Virus record (IMG/VR): IMGVR_UViG_3300024259_002324
Coordinates: 1-30,956 of that record
DNA from: a virus
DNA length: 30,956 nt
Strand: one strand, 5' to 3'
Each line of letters opens with the position of its first letter. Positions within the stretch are counted from its first letter, which is position 1. The position numbers were made by a program, and so were the translations under genes. This document shows, one piece after another, positions 22,543 to 29,505 of the stretch. The notes under the pieces were generated by a model that saw only the letters and a program-made list of their open reading frames with translations, had not been told where the DNA came from and made no database searches.

Positions 22543-23619
22543 ATGAAAATTATAGAAAAAGGTAACGGAAAAGCACTTTTCTCCGAAAACTATAACTATA
22601 TATTCAGAAAAAGTGACGGATTCTTTATGAGGTGGGGTAAAACTACTCAAGAAGATCCTCAATTCTCCCCGTACGGACCTGAACTGATTGATATGGAATT
22701 ATCTATTAATGGATGTCCTAATAATTGTTCATTTTGCTACAAGAGCAATAATTCTTCAGAACCTATAAATATGAGTTTTGATACATTCGTTAAGATTTTT
22801 AAAAAATTACCAAAAACAGTTACTCAAATTGCATTTGGAATAACTGGAATTCAGACTAATCCAAATTTTTTAAAAATTTTAGAATATTGTAAAGAGAATG
22901 GAGTAATTCCTAATTTTACTTTATCAGGAATTGATCTAACAGATTCTATAGCTTTGCAATGTTCTAAATTGATTGGAGCGGTTGCTGTTTCAGCGTATCA
23001 GCAAGATAAAAATATTTGTTATAATACTGTTGAAAAATTTATAGGGATGGGAATCTCTCAAACAAATATACACCTATTGGTAGCAGAAGAAAATTTAGAT
23101 TTTGTATACGAAGTTGTAAAAGACAGCCAAACAGATAAAAGGTTAAAAAATTTAAATGCTATCGTATTATTAGGAGTTAAAAGCAAAGGAAGGGCAAAAG
23201 AGTCTTATTCTTCGTTATCTTCTAATAAATTCCAAAAATTAGTAAAATATTGTTTTGATAATGAAATCGATATCGGATTTGATAGCTGTTCGGCTCCTAA
23301 ATTTGAATCATCTATAAAAAATATGGATATGAGCGAGTCTAGAAAACAAGAATTAAATATGCTTAGCGAAAGCTGTGAAAGTTTTGGATTATTTTCAGCT
23401 TATATTAATGTTTTTGGAGATTATTTTCCATGTTCTTTTGCCGAAAATGAAAAAGGGTGGGAAAACGGATTGTCAGTCCTGCATTGTGATGATTTTTTAA
23501 AAGATATATGGTTTTCAAATAAGGTTAAAAAGTGGAGAAAAAAATCACTTGACACTTGTTATAATAATGGGTGTCGAAGATGCCTTATTTTTGAAGAGAT
23601 AAATCCTGAAAAATTTTAA
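22543..23619 (+). CDS. Radical SAM enzyme
   Basis: A 358-residue protein. C58, C62 and C65 in NGCPNNCSFC form the CX3CX2C site for the [4Fe-4S] cluster that splits S-adenosylmethionine. The core continues with QIAFGITGIQTNP, FTLSGIDLTD and AVSAYQ strands. The C-terminus has a second Cys set (FDSCSAP, CESFGLFSAYINVFGDYFPCSF, DTCYNNGCRRC) resembling a SPASM-type domain for auxiliary clusters. The N-terminal region (ALFSENYNYIFRKSDGFFMRWGKT) is typical of a phage-borne radical SAM family I recall, whose substrate is not known. It has its own promoter. SD is weak (GAAG). Next downstream is a tiny membrane protein. Confidence 0.9.
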   Translation: MKIIEKGNGKALFSENYNYIFRKSDGFFMRWGKTTQEDPQFSPYGPELIDMELSINGCPNNCSFCYKSNNSSEPINMSFDTFVKIFKKLPKTVTQIAFGITGIQTNPNFLKILEYCKENGVIPNFTLSGIDLTDSIALQCSKLIGAVAVSAYQQDKNICYNTVEKFIGMGISQTNIHLLVAEENLDFVYEVVKDSQTDKRLKNLNAIVLLGVKSKGRAKESYSSLSSNKFQKLVKYCFDNEIDIGFDSCSAPKFESSIKNMDMSESRKQELNMLSESCESFGLFSAYINVFGDYFPCSFAENEKGWENGLSVLHCDDFLKDIWFSNKVKKWRKKSLDTCYNNGCRRCLIFEEINPEKF

Positions 23620-23641
23620 AGAAATTACTTCTCAAGCTTGT

Positions 23642-23761
23642 ATGATCATAGTTTACGGTATCTGTCTATACATGGTAGTCGCTATGCTTATTATTTTCTG
23701 GAAATTATATTTAATCATGTTAGGGCTGATCGCCCTTGCAGTTTATTTGGAGCCAAAATGA
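23642..23761 (+). CDS. 39-residue membrane protein
   Basis: The frame from ATG 23642 encodes MIIVYGICLYMVVAML..., almost wholly hydrophobic, with two candidate membrane stretches around a short FWKLY break and ending YLEPK. Its TGA at 23759-23761 overlaps the ATG of the next gene (ATGA), the standard coupled junction in phage operons; this and the hydrophobic pattern are the evidence. No clear SD is seen, so translation may be coupled to the radical SAM gene 22 nt upstream. Possibly a holin-like or inner-membrane protein; function unknown. Confidence 0.6.
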   Translation: MIIVYGICLYMVVAMLIIFWKLYLIMLGLIALAVYLEPK

Positions 23762-24153
23762 CTAAAGAAGAACACAAAGAATATGAAGAGAAAAGAAAAG
23801 TTATTGAAGCAATGACCCCTGATGAAAGAATGAAAAGACTTGATGAGATAAGCACTGAAGTTTTCATCATGGCTAATTCTTTTGCAGGGGATCAAGAAGG
23901 GATTCCTGAGGGTCTTGGTGTTGTCCTGCATCAGTCTGTTAATAAGATGATGGAGGCTCAGAAAATGTATGATGGGGAAATCCCTGGAGGTATTCCTATG
24001 GATGCAATTATGTCGACATGTGGACTTGACAACCCTGGCATGATAGATCTGCTTGCAGGCATAACCGAACCAGGTCATGGGACTTCTATGGCTGATCTGC
24101 AACTCAAAGATGAACAGTATGCAAATGATTTGGAGAATAGCTCCGATGAGTGA
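23758..24153 (+). CDS. Unknown acidic protein
   Basis: A 131-residue protein starting MTKEEHKEYEEKRK. The ATG at 23758 has GGAG seven bases upstream; an in-frame ATG at 23638 was rejected because that region encodes the small membrane protein in another frame. The first 60 residues are a charged helix, possibly a coiled coil; the rest is rich in Gly, Met and Asp (GGIPMDAIMSTCGLDNPGM). No family recognised. Overlaps the next gene by 8 nt. Confidence 0.72.
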   Translation: MTKEEHKEYEEKRKVIEAMTPDERMKRLDEISTEVFIMANSFAGDQEGIPEGLGVVLHQSVNKMMEAQKMYDGEIPGGIPMDAIMSTCGLDNPGMIDLLAGITEPGHGTSMADLQLKDEQYANDLENSSDE

Positions 24154-24373
24154 AGCTTGGTATAAAGAATATTGTCCAAAATGTGAAGCAGTTAATTGGA
24201 TCTGTAATGGCGATGAGTCTGATATAACTGCCATGGATGTCGATGGATACAAGTGTAGAAAATGTGGAGTTATTCATTATCTTGGCCCTGATTATGAATG
24301 GGACTCAGAACAGGGTCACTGGGAAAGTGTGGAAGATTGCAATTGGGAGTTAGGAAAAGAAACTCCTGATTAA
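24146..24373 (+). CDS. Small zinc-ribbon protein
   Basis: A 75-residue protein with two CxxC pairs, CPKC (residues 10-13) and CRKC (38-41), forming a likely zinc ribbon, followed by a Trp/Glu-rich tail (YEWDSEQGHWESVEDCNWELG). The ATG at 24146 overlaps the upstream stop by 8 nt; GGAG is ten bases before. The start MSEAWYKEY resembles the NWYKK tag, but the match is short and may be chance. Confidence 0.78.
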   Translation: MSEAWYKEYCPKCEAVNWICNGDESDITAMDVDGYKCRKCGVIHYLGPDYEWDSEQGHWESVEDCNWELGKETPD

Positions 24374-24384
24374 GGAAATGGATT

Positions 24385-24606
24385 ATGGACGGATATATAA
24401 GATTTAGTTGCGAAAAATGTAAATTTAAAATTAAGGCTTTGGAAAAGTATGCTGGCAAAAAAGGAAAATGTCCTAAGTGTAAAGCAATGTGTATTATTCC
24501 TAAAGAAGAGTATACAATATCGGACATTGAAAAAGACCTAGCAGAATTAGGTCTTGAAGATGCTCTCCATGCGTCAGGAACAGGTATAAATATTAAAGAG
24601 TGGTAA
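24385..24606 (+). CDS. Small zinc-ribbon protein
   Basis: A 73-residue protein: IRFSCEKCKFKIKALEKYAGKKGKCPKCKAMCIIP has two CxxC pairs (9-12 and 29-32) with the K-YAGK-GKCPKC pattern of a common small zinc-ribbon seen in bacteria and phages. The C-terminal 35 residues form an acidic helix. AAGGA lies nine bases before the ATG. It is the last gene before the RTGF-tagged cluster. Probably a nucleic-acid or protein adaptor; no specific role known. Confidence 0.8.
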   Translation: MDGYIRFSCEKCKFKIKALEKYAGKKGKCPKCKAMCIIPKEEYTISDIEKDLAELGLEDALHASGTGINIKEW

Positions 24607-24608
24607 TT

Positions 24609-25148
24609 ATGAAATTTAGAACAGGATTTGTTGCAAATAGTTCAAGCAGTTCATTTATCGTTGCGTTCGCACATAGACCTAAATCTGTGGCCGATCTTAA
24701 AGAGATGATGTTCGGCAAACAAGAATGGCATTATACAGGCATCTATGGAGATGGCGAAACAGATATATCAACTCAAAGTATTGCTGAAGCAGTATTTGAA
24801 GATGTGAAAAAGAAAGCAACTAAAAAGCAAGTCTATGAGTCAATTAGAAATGGTTACTTTAAGCCTTATCTAATTCCTGAGTTGTTCCCTGGAATACATA
24901 TGAGTGACACACAAGGTCTTAGTTATCAGAATAAAGAAGAGAAGAAAGAGATAGATCGAATATGGAAAGAGTCAGATGAAATAAATGATGCTAGAGCAAT
25001 GGCAATAGCAGAAGGATTTATAAATGGACATGACGATAAATTTATTGTTGTATTAAGATATTCAGATGAAGATAGTGGTTTATTCTCAATACTTGAACAT
25101 TCAGGCATATTTAAAAGATTAGATCATATTATAACAAGTTATCACTAG
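24609..25148 (+). CDS. RTGF-tagged protein 1
   Basis: A 179-residue protein starting MKFRTGFVANSSSSSFIV, the first of five genes sharing this N-terminal motif. An in-frame GTG nine bases upstream was rejected. The body (residues 20-179) is not recognised: a mixed alpha/beta protein with a charged helix (NKEEKKEIDRIWKESDEI) and a final strand DKFIVVLRYSDEDSGLFSILEHSGIFKRLDHI, which suggests a small regulatory or enzyme domain. It starts 2 nt after the previous stop. No signal peptide despite the Ser-rich hydrophobic start. Confidence 0.82.
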   Translation: MKFRTGFVANSSSSSFIVAFAHRPKSVADLKEMMFGKQEWHYTGIYGDGETDISTQSIAEAVFEDVKKKATKKQVYESIRNGYFKPYLIPELFPGIHMSDTQGLSYQNKEEKKEIDRIWKESDEINDARAMAIAEGFINGHDDKFIVVLRYSDEDSGLFSILEHSGIFKRLDHIITSYH

Positions 25149-25156
25149 GAGTAACT

Positions 25157-25501
25157 ATGAAAGCCAGAACAGGATTTATATCGAACTCAAGCACATCATG
25201 TTTTATCTGTGCAAGATGGGGGACTCACAAATATACTATTAAGAAAACAACAGAAATTCTACAAAAGATGCTGGACTTCTACAACAATTTAGAAGGAGAA
25301 GAACTCTCTTTTAATAGCGTTTTTGAAAAACCAAAAAAAGCAACAAAAGGAGATATAGAACTTCTTGATGGGTGGGATGTTCCAGAGTCAGATGTAAAAG
25401 GTAAAACATTGATTTATGGTAAAGATGATAATAGTGTTCCTTATTTGCTGCATGGTCTTATAGAGGCTAAATTTAATGCAGAGAGGATTCATCTGGGCTA
25501 A
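25157..25501 (+). CDS. RTGF-tagged protein 2
   Basis: A 114-residue protein starting MKARTGFISNSSTSCFIC. The body ends KTLIYGKDDNSVPYLLHGLIEAKFNAERIHLG; I recall this DNSxPY...FNAxRxHLG ending from small uncharacterised phage proteins, which usually carry the same N-terminal motif. Cys15, Cys18 lie at the end of the motif. AGGAG precedes the ATG. TAATG overlap with the next gene indicates coupling. Confidence 0.82.
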   Translation: MKARTGFISNSSTSCFICARWGTHKYTIKKTTEILQKMLDFYNNLEGEELSFNSVFEKPKKATKGDIELLDGWDVPESDVKGKTLIYGKDDNSVPYLLHGLIEAKFNAERIHLG

Positions 25502-26151
25502 TGAAAATAAGAACTGGATTTGTTAGTAATAGTTCAAGTAGTAATTTTATTATTGACGGTAGTTATAAAACTGTTTTCGATTTAGCTAAAGCTATGATTA
25601 ACATCAGAGATGAAGATTATGATGGAGACCCTAAGTACCGATCAGAAATTACTGATATAAATAAGGCTATCAGGGAAGGCAAAGATCCTAATAGTTCTAT
25701 TTTCTTTATGACTTGTAATTATGATACATACATAAGGAGAATATTTGATCTTTACATCGTAACATCTTGTAATAATCATTCATTTATACATGATTTAGAA
25801 GGTATTATTCATTGCCCGACAAAAATAACAGAATGGTTGAAAGAGAATAATTATTTTACTGATTATGATGGCCCTCTACCTTTTACTGAAGAGATTGACA
25901 CTTGGAAGTTCCAATGCGAAGAAACCTTTTGGTCTCCCAAATATGATTTAGAATTGTCTCGACATGATTATATGGAAGCTCGCAGAGCAGGTAATAAAGA
26001 TGCTAAAGGATTCTGTAGTGATGGAGATCATTTTTGTGATATGATGGTTCTTGCTTCTAATGGGAAAATTATTTGTCCTGCTTGCTATAAGAGAAAAATA
26101 GACGATGAAGAACCAGGAATTGATAATAGATTTGATATTTTAGATTTGTAG
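25501..26151 (+). CDS. RTGF-tagged protein 3
   Basis: A 216-residue protein starting MKIRTGFVSNSSSSNFII. The body contains a C-terminal Cys/His cluster (CSDGDHFCD...IICPACYKRK), a probable zinc site, and is otherwise unassigned and acidic. Overlaps the previous stop by one base. The following gene, 10 nt downstream, is frameshifted. Confidence 0.82.
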   Translation: MKIRTGFVSNSSSSNFIIDGSYKTVFDLAKAMINIRDEDYDGDPKYRSEITDINKAIREGKDPNSSIFFMTCNYDTYIRRIFDLYIVTSCNNHSFIHDLEGIIHCPTKITEWLKENNYFTDYDGPLPFTEEIDTWKFQCEETFWSPKYDLELSRHDYMEARRAGNKDAKGFCSDGDHFCDMMVLASNGKIICPACYKRKIDDEEPGIDNRFDILDL

Positions 26152-26161
26152 GAATGTAAAA

Positions 26162-26426
26162 ATGAAAATAAAAAAATGGGTCATAAGAGGAACAATAAAC
26201 TTAAAAAAAGCTTAACGACTATGTTAGAAAGCATAGAGGATATAAAGATGGGCAGTATATCTATTGCTCAAAAAGTGTTTTTGGAGATGCAGATGAAGCC
26301 ACCCTTTTTAAAACCCTTGGTGCTGCAAGAGGAATGCTCACTAAAACAGTAAAATATCAAAAAGAGTATGATCGCTCTCCATATGTAGAAGACTTGCAAA
26401 TATTAGAAGCTCAAATAACATTTTAG
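26162..26426 (+). pseudogene. Frameshifted small phage-type gene
   Basis: ATG 26162 follows a good SD (AGGA) and reads MKIKKWVIRGTINLKKA before a TAA at 26213-26215. From the A7 run at 26203-26209 a second frame continues LNDYVRKHRGYKDG...IYCSKS...ATLFKTLGAARGML to TAG at 26424-26426, with no start codon near its beginning. Removing one A joins the two into one protein of 87 residues that resembles a common small phage family (KWVI...DG-Y...AT-F-TL-AAR). It may be a real mutation, a sequencing or assembly error in the A run, or slippage-dependent expression. Confidence 0.7.
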
Positions 26427-26436
26427 GAATATAAAA

Positions 26437-26718
26437 ATGAAATTTAGAACAGGATTCGTCAGTAACAGTTCAAGCTGTGCTTTTATAGTGAAGAAAAGAT
26501 ATCTTTCTCTTGATCAGATTGACAAAATAAAAAATCACATAGATTATGCTTCAAATAATTTTCCTCAAATTGAAAATGCTAATGAGCATGAGACTTGGGC
26601 AATAGAAGAGACAGATGAGCAAATCAAGATGTATACAAGTATGGATAATTTTGATATGTACGATTTTCTTATTGCCATAGGAGTGGACGAAAATCGCATA
26701 GAAAGTGAGAACTATTAA
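26437..26718 (+). CDS. RTGF-tagged protein 4
   Basis: A 93-residue protein starting MKFRTGFVSNSSSCAFIV. The body contains HETWAIEETDEQIKMYTSMDNFDMYDFLIAIGV; the TSMDNFDMYDFL segment is familiar from small uncharacterised phage proteins. SD AGGAATATAAAA-ATG is nearly identical to that of the frameshifted gene upstream. No catalytic motif. It stops one base before the next gene. Confidence 0.82.
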   Translation: MKFRTGFVSNSSSCAFIVKKRYLSLDQIDKIKNHIDYASNNFPQIENANEHETWAIEETDEQIKMYTSMDNFDMYDFLIAIGVDENRIESENY

Positions 26719-26719
26719 T

Positions 26720-27223
26720 ATGAAGTTAAGAACAGGTTTCGTAAGCAATAGCTCAACGGCATCTTTCATCGTTAGGATAAAGCAGGATTCTTGGCATAAA
26801 GTAAAAGATGAACTTTTTCTAGCTAATGAAGAAGATATCATAAAGCTTGAAGAATATGGTTTTGAAAGAACGAATGCAACTAACCCATTTGATAGTAATG
26901 GCACAACAATAAAGACAGGAGATCCTGGCACTGATCATTACATATCTATGAAATATTTTGTGACAAGCAACTATGAGGAACAAGTTGCGTTTTTAGTTAA
27001 GAATAATATTCCATTCAAAGCTTCTTGTCATTACGGCCACAAATACATGTCTTATAAAAAAGATTCTGATTACATATTCAAAGCTACCAACTATGGGCTT
27101 ATTTTTAATATGTATGGAGAAGATCATTTCGATTACTTTACAGAACAAGATATGAAAAATCTTAATTTTAAACCATATCGCAAGATCCCTAAGAGTGAAT
27201 TTTTAGGAGATGATAATGAGTAA
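26720..27223 (+). CDS. RTGF-tagged protein 5
   Basis: A 167-residue protein starting MKLRTGFVSNSSTASFIV. ATG 26720 is chosen by the motif over an in-frame GTG at 26705, which lies inside the previous gene. The body, with KNNIPFKASCHYGHKYMSYKKDSDYIF and a final TEQDMKNLNF, is not recognised. It is the last of the five and overlaps a 38-residue ORF at its end. Confidence 0.82.
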   Translation: MKLRTGFVSNSSTASFIVRIKQDSWHKVKDELFLANEEDIIKLEEYGFERTNATNPFDSNGTTIKTGDPGTDHYISMKYFVTSNYEEQVAFLVKNNIPFKASCHYGHKYMSYKKDSDYIFKATNYGLIFNMYGEDHFDYFTEQDMKNLNFKPYRKIPKSEFLGDDNE

Positions 27224-27332
27224 AAAACAAGAAATAGACTGGGGATGGTGGTGGGAGCAGGTTCTACTAGGAGTGATACACGAAAGCGCCTATAGAAAAG
27301 CCAGACTTGAAAACTATTATATGCAAAAATGA
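27216..27332 (+). CDS. 38-residue Trp-rich small protein
   Basis: ATG 27216 overlaps the stop of the preceding gene by 8 nt, and GGAG lies about six bases upstream (27206-27209). It encodes MSKKQEIDWGWWWEQVLLGV...ENYYMQK, ending just before the promoter at 27343. The WGWWWEQ-LLG segment suggests a short amphipathic or membrane-surface helix. No homolog is recognised; support comes from the SD, the overlap and the fit to the operon end. Confidence 0.55.
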   Translation: MSKKQEIDWGWWWEQVLLGVIHESAYRKARLENYYMQK

Positions 27333-27342
27333 AAGAAATCAC

Positions 27343-27370
27343 TTGACAAGTGTAACAAATTCCTTATAAT
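27343..27370 (+). promoter_or_regulatory. Sigma70 promoter of nadD
   Basis: Perfect TTGACA (27343-27348), 16-bp spacer starting AGTGTAAC, perfect TATAAT (27365-27370), preceded by ATCAC. The transcript should begin near 27377, which rules out the in-frame ATG at 27369 as start of nadD. Confidence 0.85.
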
Positions 27371-27392
27371 GTTGTTTTATAGGGAATTTTTT

Positions 27393-28049
27393 ATGGCCAA
27401 ACAAAATAAAATATTGTTATTCGGTGGAACATTCAATCCAATCCATAATGGACACTTAATTATGGCTCAGGAGGCTGTAGAAGCCTTCGGTTTTGATGAA
27501 GTTATATTTATACCCTCTGCTACACCTCCTCATAAGATAGACGTTCTAAGCGTCTACCACAGGCTAAAAATGGTTAAATTAGCCACTGAAGGAGTAGATT
27601 ATTTCAAAGTATCAAATGTTGAAGAAAAAAGAGAAGGTCCGAGCTATACATACGATACAGTTATGCATTTTAGAGAAGAATATCCTGATTCTGAAATTTC
27701 TTGGCTGATAGGAACTGATTCTATACCAGAGTTAAAAACATGGTATAAAATAAAAGAGTTAGTCCATGAATGTCAATTTATTATAGCGGAAAGAGATCCT
27801 TACAAATTCTACAAAGGGCATTCGGGTGATATGTTCGGCTTTATACTTGAAGAATGCGAAGAATTTACAAACGGAGATATTACTAACTATTTTAAACCTT
27901 TGGTTAATTCGGTAGTTGAAATCTCTTCTACCGATATAAGACATAGGATAGAGAAGGAAGAAAAGTATGCTGTTAAGTTTTTAGTTCCTGAGAAAGTAGA
28001 GAAATACATATATGACCACAACATATACAGATATAAACCCCAAGACTAA
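27393..28049 (+). CDS. nadD: Nicotinate-nucleotide adenylyltransferase
   Basis: A 218-residue NadD. It transfers AMP from ATP to nicotinate mononucleotide, giving the direct precursor of NAD. Motifs: GGTFNPIHNGHL (nucleotide-binding HxGH region), FIPSATPPHK, WLIGTDSIPELKTWYK, and the C-terminal VVEISSTDIRHRI. Length is typical of bacterial NadD. The start is ATG 27393 with AGGGA upstream; the ATG at 27369 lies in the promoter. Its last 38 nt overlap the methyltransferase start in another frame, so the two are coupled. Along with LigA and the nicotinamidase-like protein it points to NAD metabolism. Confidence 0.93.
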   Translation: MAKQNKILLFGGTFNPIHNGHLIMAQEAVEAFGFDEVIFIPSATPPHKIDVLSVYHRLKMVKLATEGVDYFKVSNVEEKREGPSYTYDTVMHFREEYPDSEISWLIGTDSIPELKTWYKIKELVHECQFIIAERDPYKFYKGHSGDMFGFILEECEEFTNGDITNYFKPLVNSVVEISSTDIRHRIEKEEKYAVKFLVPEKVEKYIYDHNIYRYKPQD

Positions 28050-28830
28050 ACTATATCTTGGAGAATCAGAAAAAGTTATACCAACTTTAGAAGATAACTC
28101 AATTGATTTAGCAGTAACTTCACCCCCTTATAATGTGGATCTTGGTAATAATAAATTTAATGATAACCCTTATAATCTATACAACGACAATAAGGATCAC
28201 TGGGATTATATCCATTGGATGAGAGATGATATCTTTGGGCCAATCTTTTCTAAATTAAAATCAGGTGGAAGAGTTGCTATTAATATAGGAGATGGGAAGA
28301 ACGGTAGAGTCCCAACTCATGTAGATATCACCCATTTTATGACAAGAGAATTAAACTACCTTCCTATGGCTACTCTTATCTGGAGAAAAAGTCAAATAAG
28401 TAATAGATTCTCATGGGGAAGCTATCAGTCTCCAAGTTGTCCATCGTTCCCAAAACCTTTTGAATATATTATGATATTTGCAAAAGATAATGTTAAATTG
28501 CAAAGAAAAGGTGAAACAGATATTACAGCAAAAGAATTTAAAGAGTGGGCTTTTGCGGAATGGACGTTTACAGCAGAAACAAAAATGAAAAAGATAGGTC
28601 ATCCCGCTATGTTTCCTGTCGAATTGCCACGAAGACTTATTAAAATGTTATCGTGGAAAAATGCTACTGTGCTAGATCCTTTTAATGGAGCTGGAACGAC
28701 AGGAGTTGCTTGTAATGAGTTAGGTAGAGATTATATAGGTATAGAAATGTCAAAAGAATACTGCGATATTACAAAGCATAGAATTGATAATCTAAGACCT
28801 AAATCAGAAACAGATATGTTTTCTACTTAG
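28012..28830 (+). CDS. DNA methyltransferase (N4-cytosine/N6-adenine type)
   Basis: A 272-residue enzyme. Catalytic motif IV TSPPYNVD (SPPY at 37-40) comes first and the SAM-binding motif DPFNGAGTTGVACNELGRDYIGIE near residues 222-245, the beta-class order. SPPY is commonest in N4-cytosine enzymes, but N6-adenine is possible. It methylates exocyclic amino groups in a specific DNA sequence, probably to protect phage DNA or alter regulation. No restriction enzyme gene is next to it. It starts inside nadD and overlaps the convergent gene by 8 nt. Confidence 0.92.
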   Translation: MTTTYTDINPKTKLYLGESEKVIPTLEDNSIDLAVTSPPYNVDLGNNKFNDNPYNLYNDNKDHWDYIHWMRDDIFGPIFSKLKSGGRVAINIGDGKNGRVPTHVDITHFMTRELNYLPMATLIWRKSQISNRFSWGSYQSPSCPSFPKPFEYIMIFAKDNVKLQRKGETDITAKEFKEWAFAEWTFTAETKMKKIGHPAMFPVELPRRLIKMLSWKNATVLDPFNGAGTTGVACNELGRDYIGIEMSKEYCDITKHRIDNLRPKSETDMFST

Positions 28831-29131
28831 TATTTTTCCATTTTCCCAACGGGCACGTATATCTTGAATCTTTAATTATATTATTGATTAAACGATTGCT
28901 TTTATGACAAACTCTTATGCCCCTCTTTCTTTCTTCAGAAGATTGTCTCGATTCGATACAAGATAAACAAGCAGAAGATTTAGAAGTTAGAGGAGATGCT
29001 GACGAAATAACAGGTTTCGCACGAGAAGCTAATAATGCCTTTTTTCGAGCTTTAGTTATTTTCGCTGTTTGTTTCTTTATTCTATCTGATCTACTTGGAC
29101 CTGACCTTGCTCGTCCGCATCCACAACCCAT
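28823..29131 (-). CDS. Small Cys-rich phage-type protein
   Basis: A 102-residue basic protein on the minus strand starting MGCGCGRARSG with AAGGAA before the ATG. The C-terminal half has CLSC...RVCHKS...CPLGKW, the spacing of a widespread small phage zinc-binding motif ending CPxGKW. The opposite strand also has an open frame (28917-29189), but the SD and this motif favour the minus strand. Between the two Cys parts the chain is Lys/Ser/Ala-rich (KQTAKITKARKKALLASRAK) and may bind nucleic acid. Function unknown. Confidence 0.72.
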   Translation of the reverse strand: MGCGCGRARSGPSRSDRIKKQTAKITKARKKALLASRAKPVISSASPLTSKSSACLSCIESRQSSEERKRGIRVCHKSNRLINNIIKDSRYTCPLGKWKNTK

Positions 29132-29144
29132 AAAAATTTCCTTA

Positions 29145-29173
29145 TTGAAAAGTGATTGTCATTACTTTATTCT
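29145..29173 (+). promoter_or_regulatory. Candidate promoter of the paralog pair
   Basis: TTGAAA (29145-29150), 17-bp spacer opening AGTGATTG, TATTCT (29168-29173). The -35 and spacer match the promoter at 11372. It would start transcription near 29180, before the ATG at 29215, divergent from the minus-strand gene. Confidence 0.55.
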
Positions 29174-29214
29174 AATTAGAGCATTGTAAAACCTTTATTA
29201 TATCGGAATAAAAG

Positions 29215-29505
29215 ATGAATATAGAGAGAATGAAAGAATGGATATCAGAGCATAATCCTGACGCTTTACTAGCTGATGGGTTCGAAGATGCTATTATAGG
29301 GATTGGTGGACAACATGGAGGTAATAAGGTTGTAATTTATGATAGGGATAGATGTATAGAAATATTAGCTGATCAATATGCTAAAGATAAGGATTGCGAA
29401 GACCCTTACCTAGACGCAATTGAATATTTTAGTTATAATACAGAATGTGCTTATGTAGGAGAAAATACTCCCATTTTTATGCAGGGAGTAGATAGTGAAT
29501 ATTAG
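29215..29505 (+). CDS. Small conserved phage-type protein, paralog A
   Basis: A 96-residue protein starting MNIERMKEWISEHNPDAL. It has GFEDAIIGIG, VVIYDRDRCIEIL and the ending AIEYFSYNTECAYVGENTPIFM. This set is familiar from many phages as an uncharacterised small protein (recalled, not checked). It is a paralog of the next gene, aligned over most of its length. CGGAA lies upstream of the ATG. The stop overlaps the next start by 11 nt. Confidence 0.82.
   Translation: MNIERMKEWISEHNPDALLADGFEDAIIGIGGQHGGNKVVIYDRDRCIEILADQYAKDKDCEDPYLDAIEYFSYNTECAYVGENTPIFMQGVDSEY

Noticed and set aside
23549-23565. TTGACA and TATAAT inside the radical SAM gene
   Set aside because: The boxes are only 5 bp apart, too close for sigma70, and the bases encode the conserved-looking LDTCYNN segment.
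23638-23757. N-terminal extension of the 131-residue protein
   Set aside because: The region encodes a coherent membrane peptide in another frame, and the ATG at 23758 has GGAG at proper distance.
23642-23761. Radical SAM plus small peptide as a RiPP pathway
   Set aside because: The peptide is hydrophobic with no leader/core pattern, no modifiable repeat and no transporter or protease nearby.
27369-27392. Upstream in-frame ATG for nadD
   Set aside because: It overlaps the -10 box, so it would not be in the transcript; ATG 27393 has an SD.
28012-28830. Restriction-modification system
   Set aside because: Only the methyltransferase is present; neighbours (nadD and a small Cys protein) show no nuclease motif.
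28917-29189. 90-codon plus-strand ORF with a hydrophobic stretch
   Set aside because: It is opposite the minus-strand gene 28823-29131, which has an SD and the CPLGKW Cys motif; the plus ORF has no SD.
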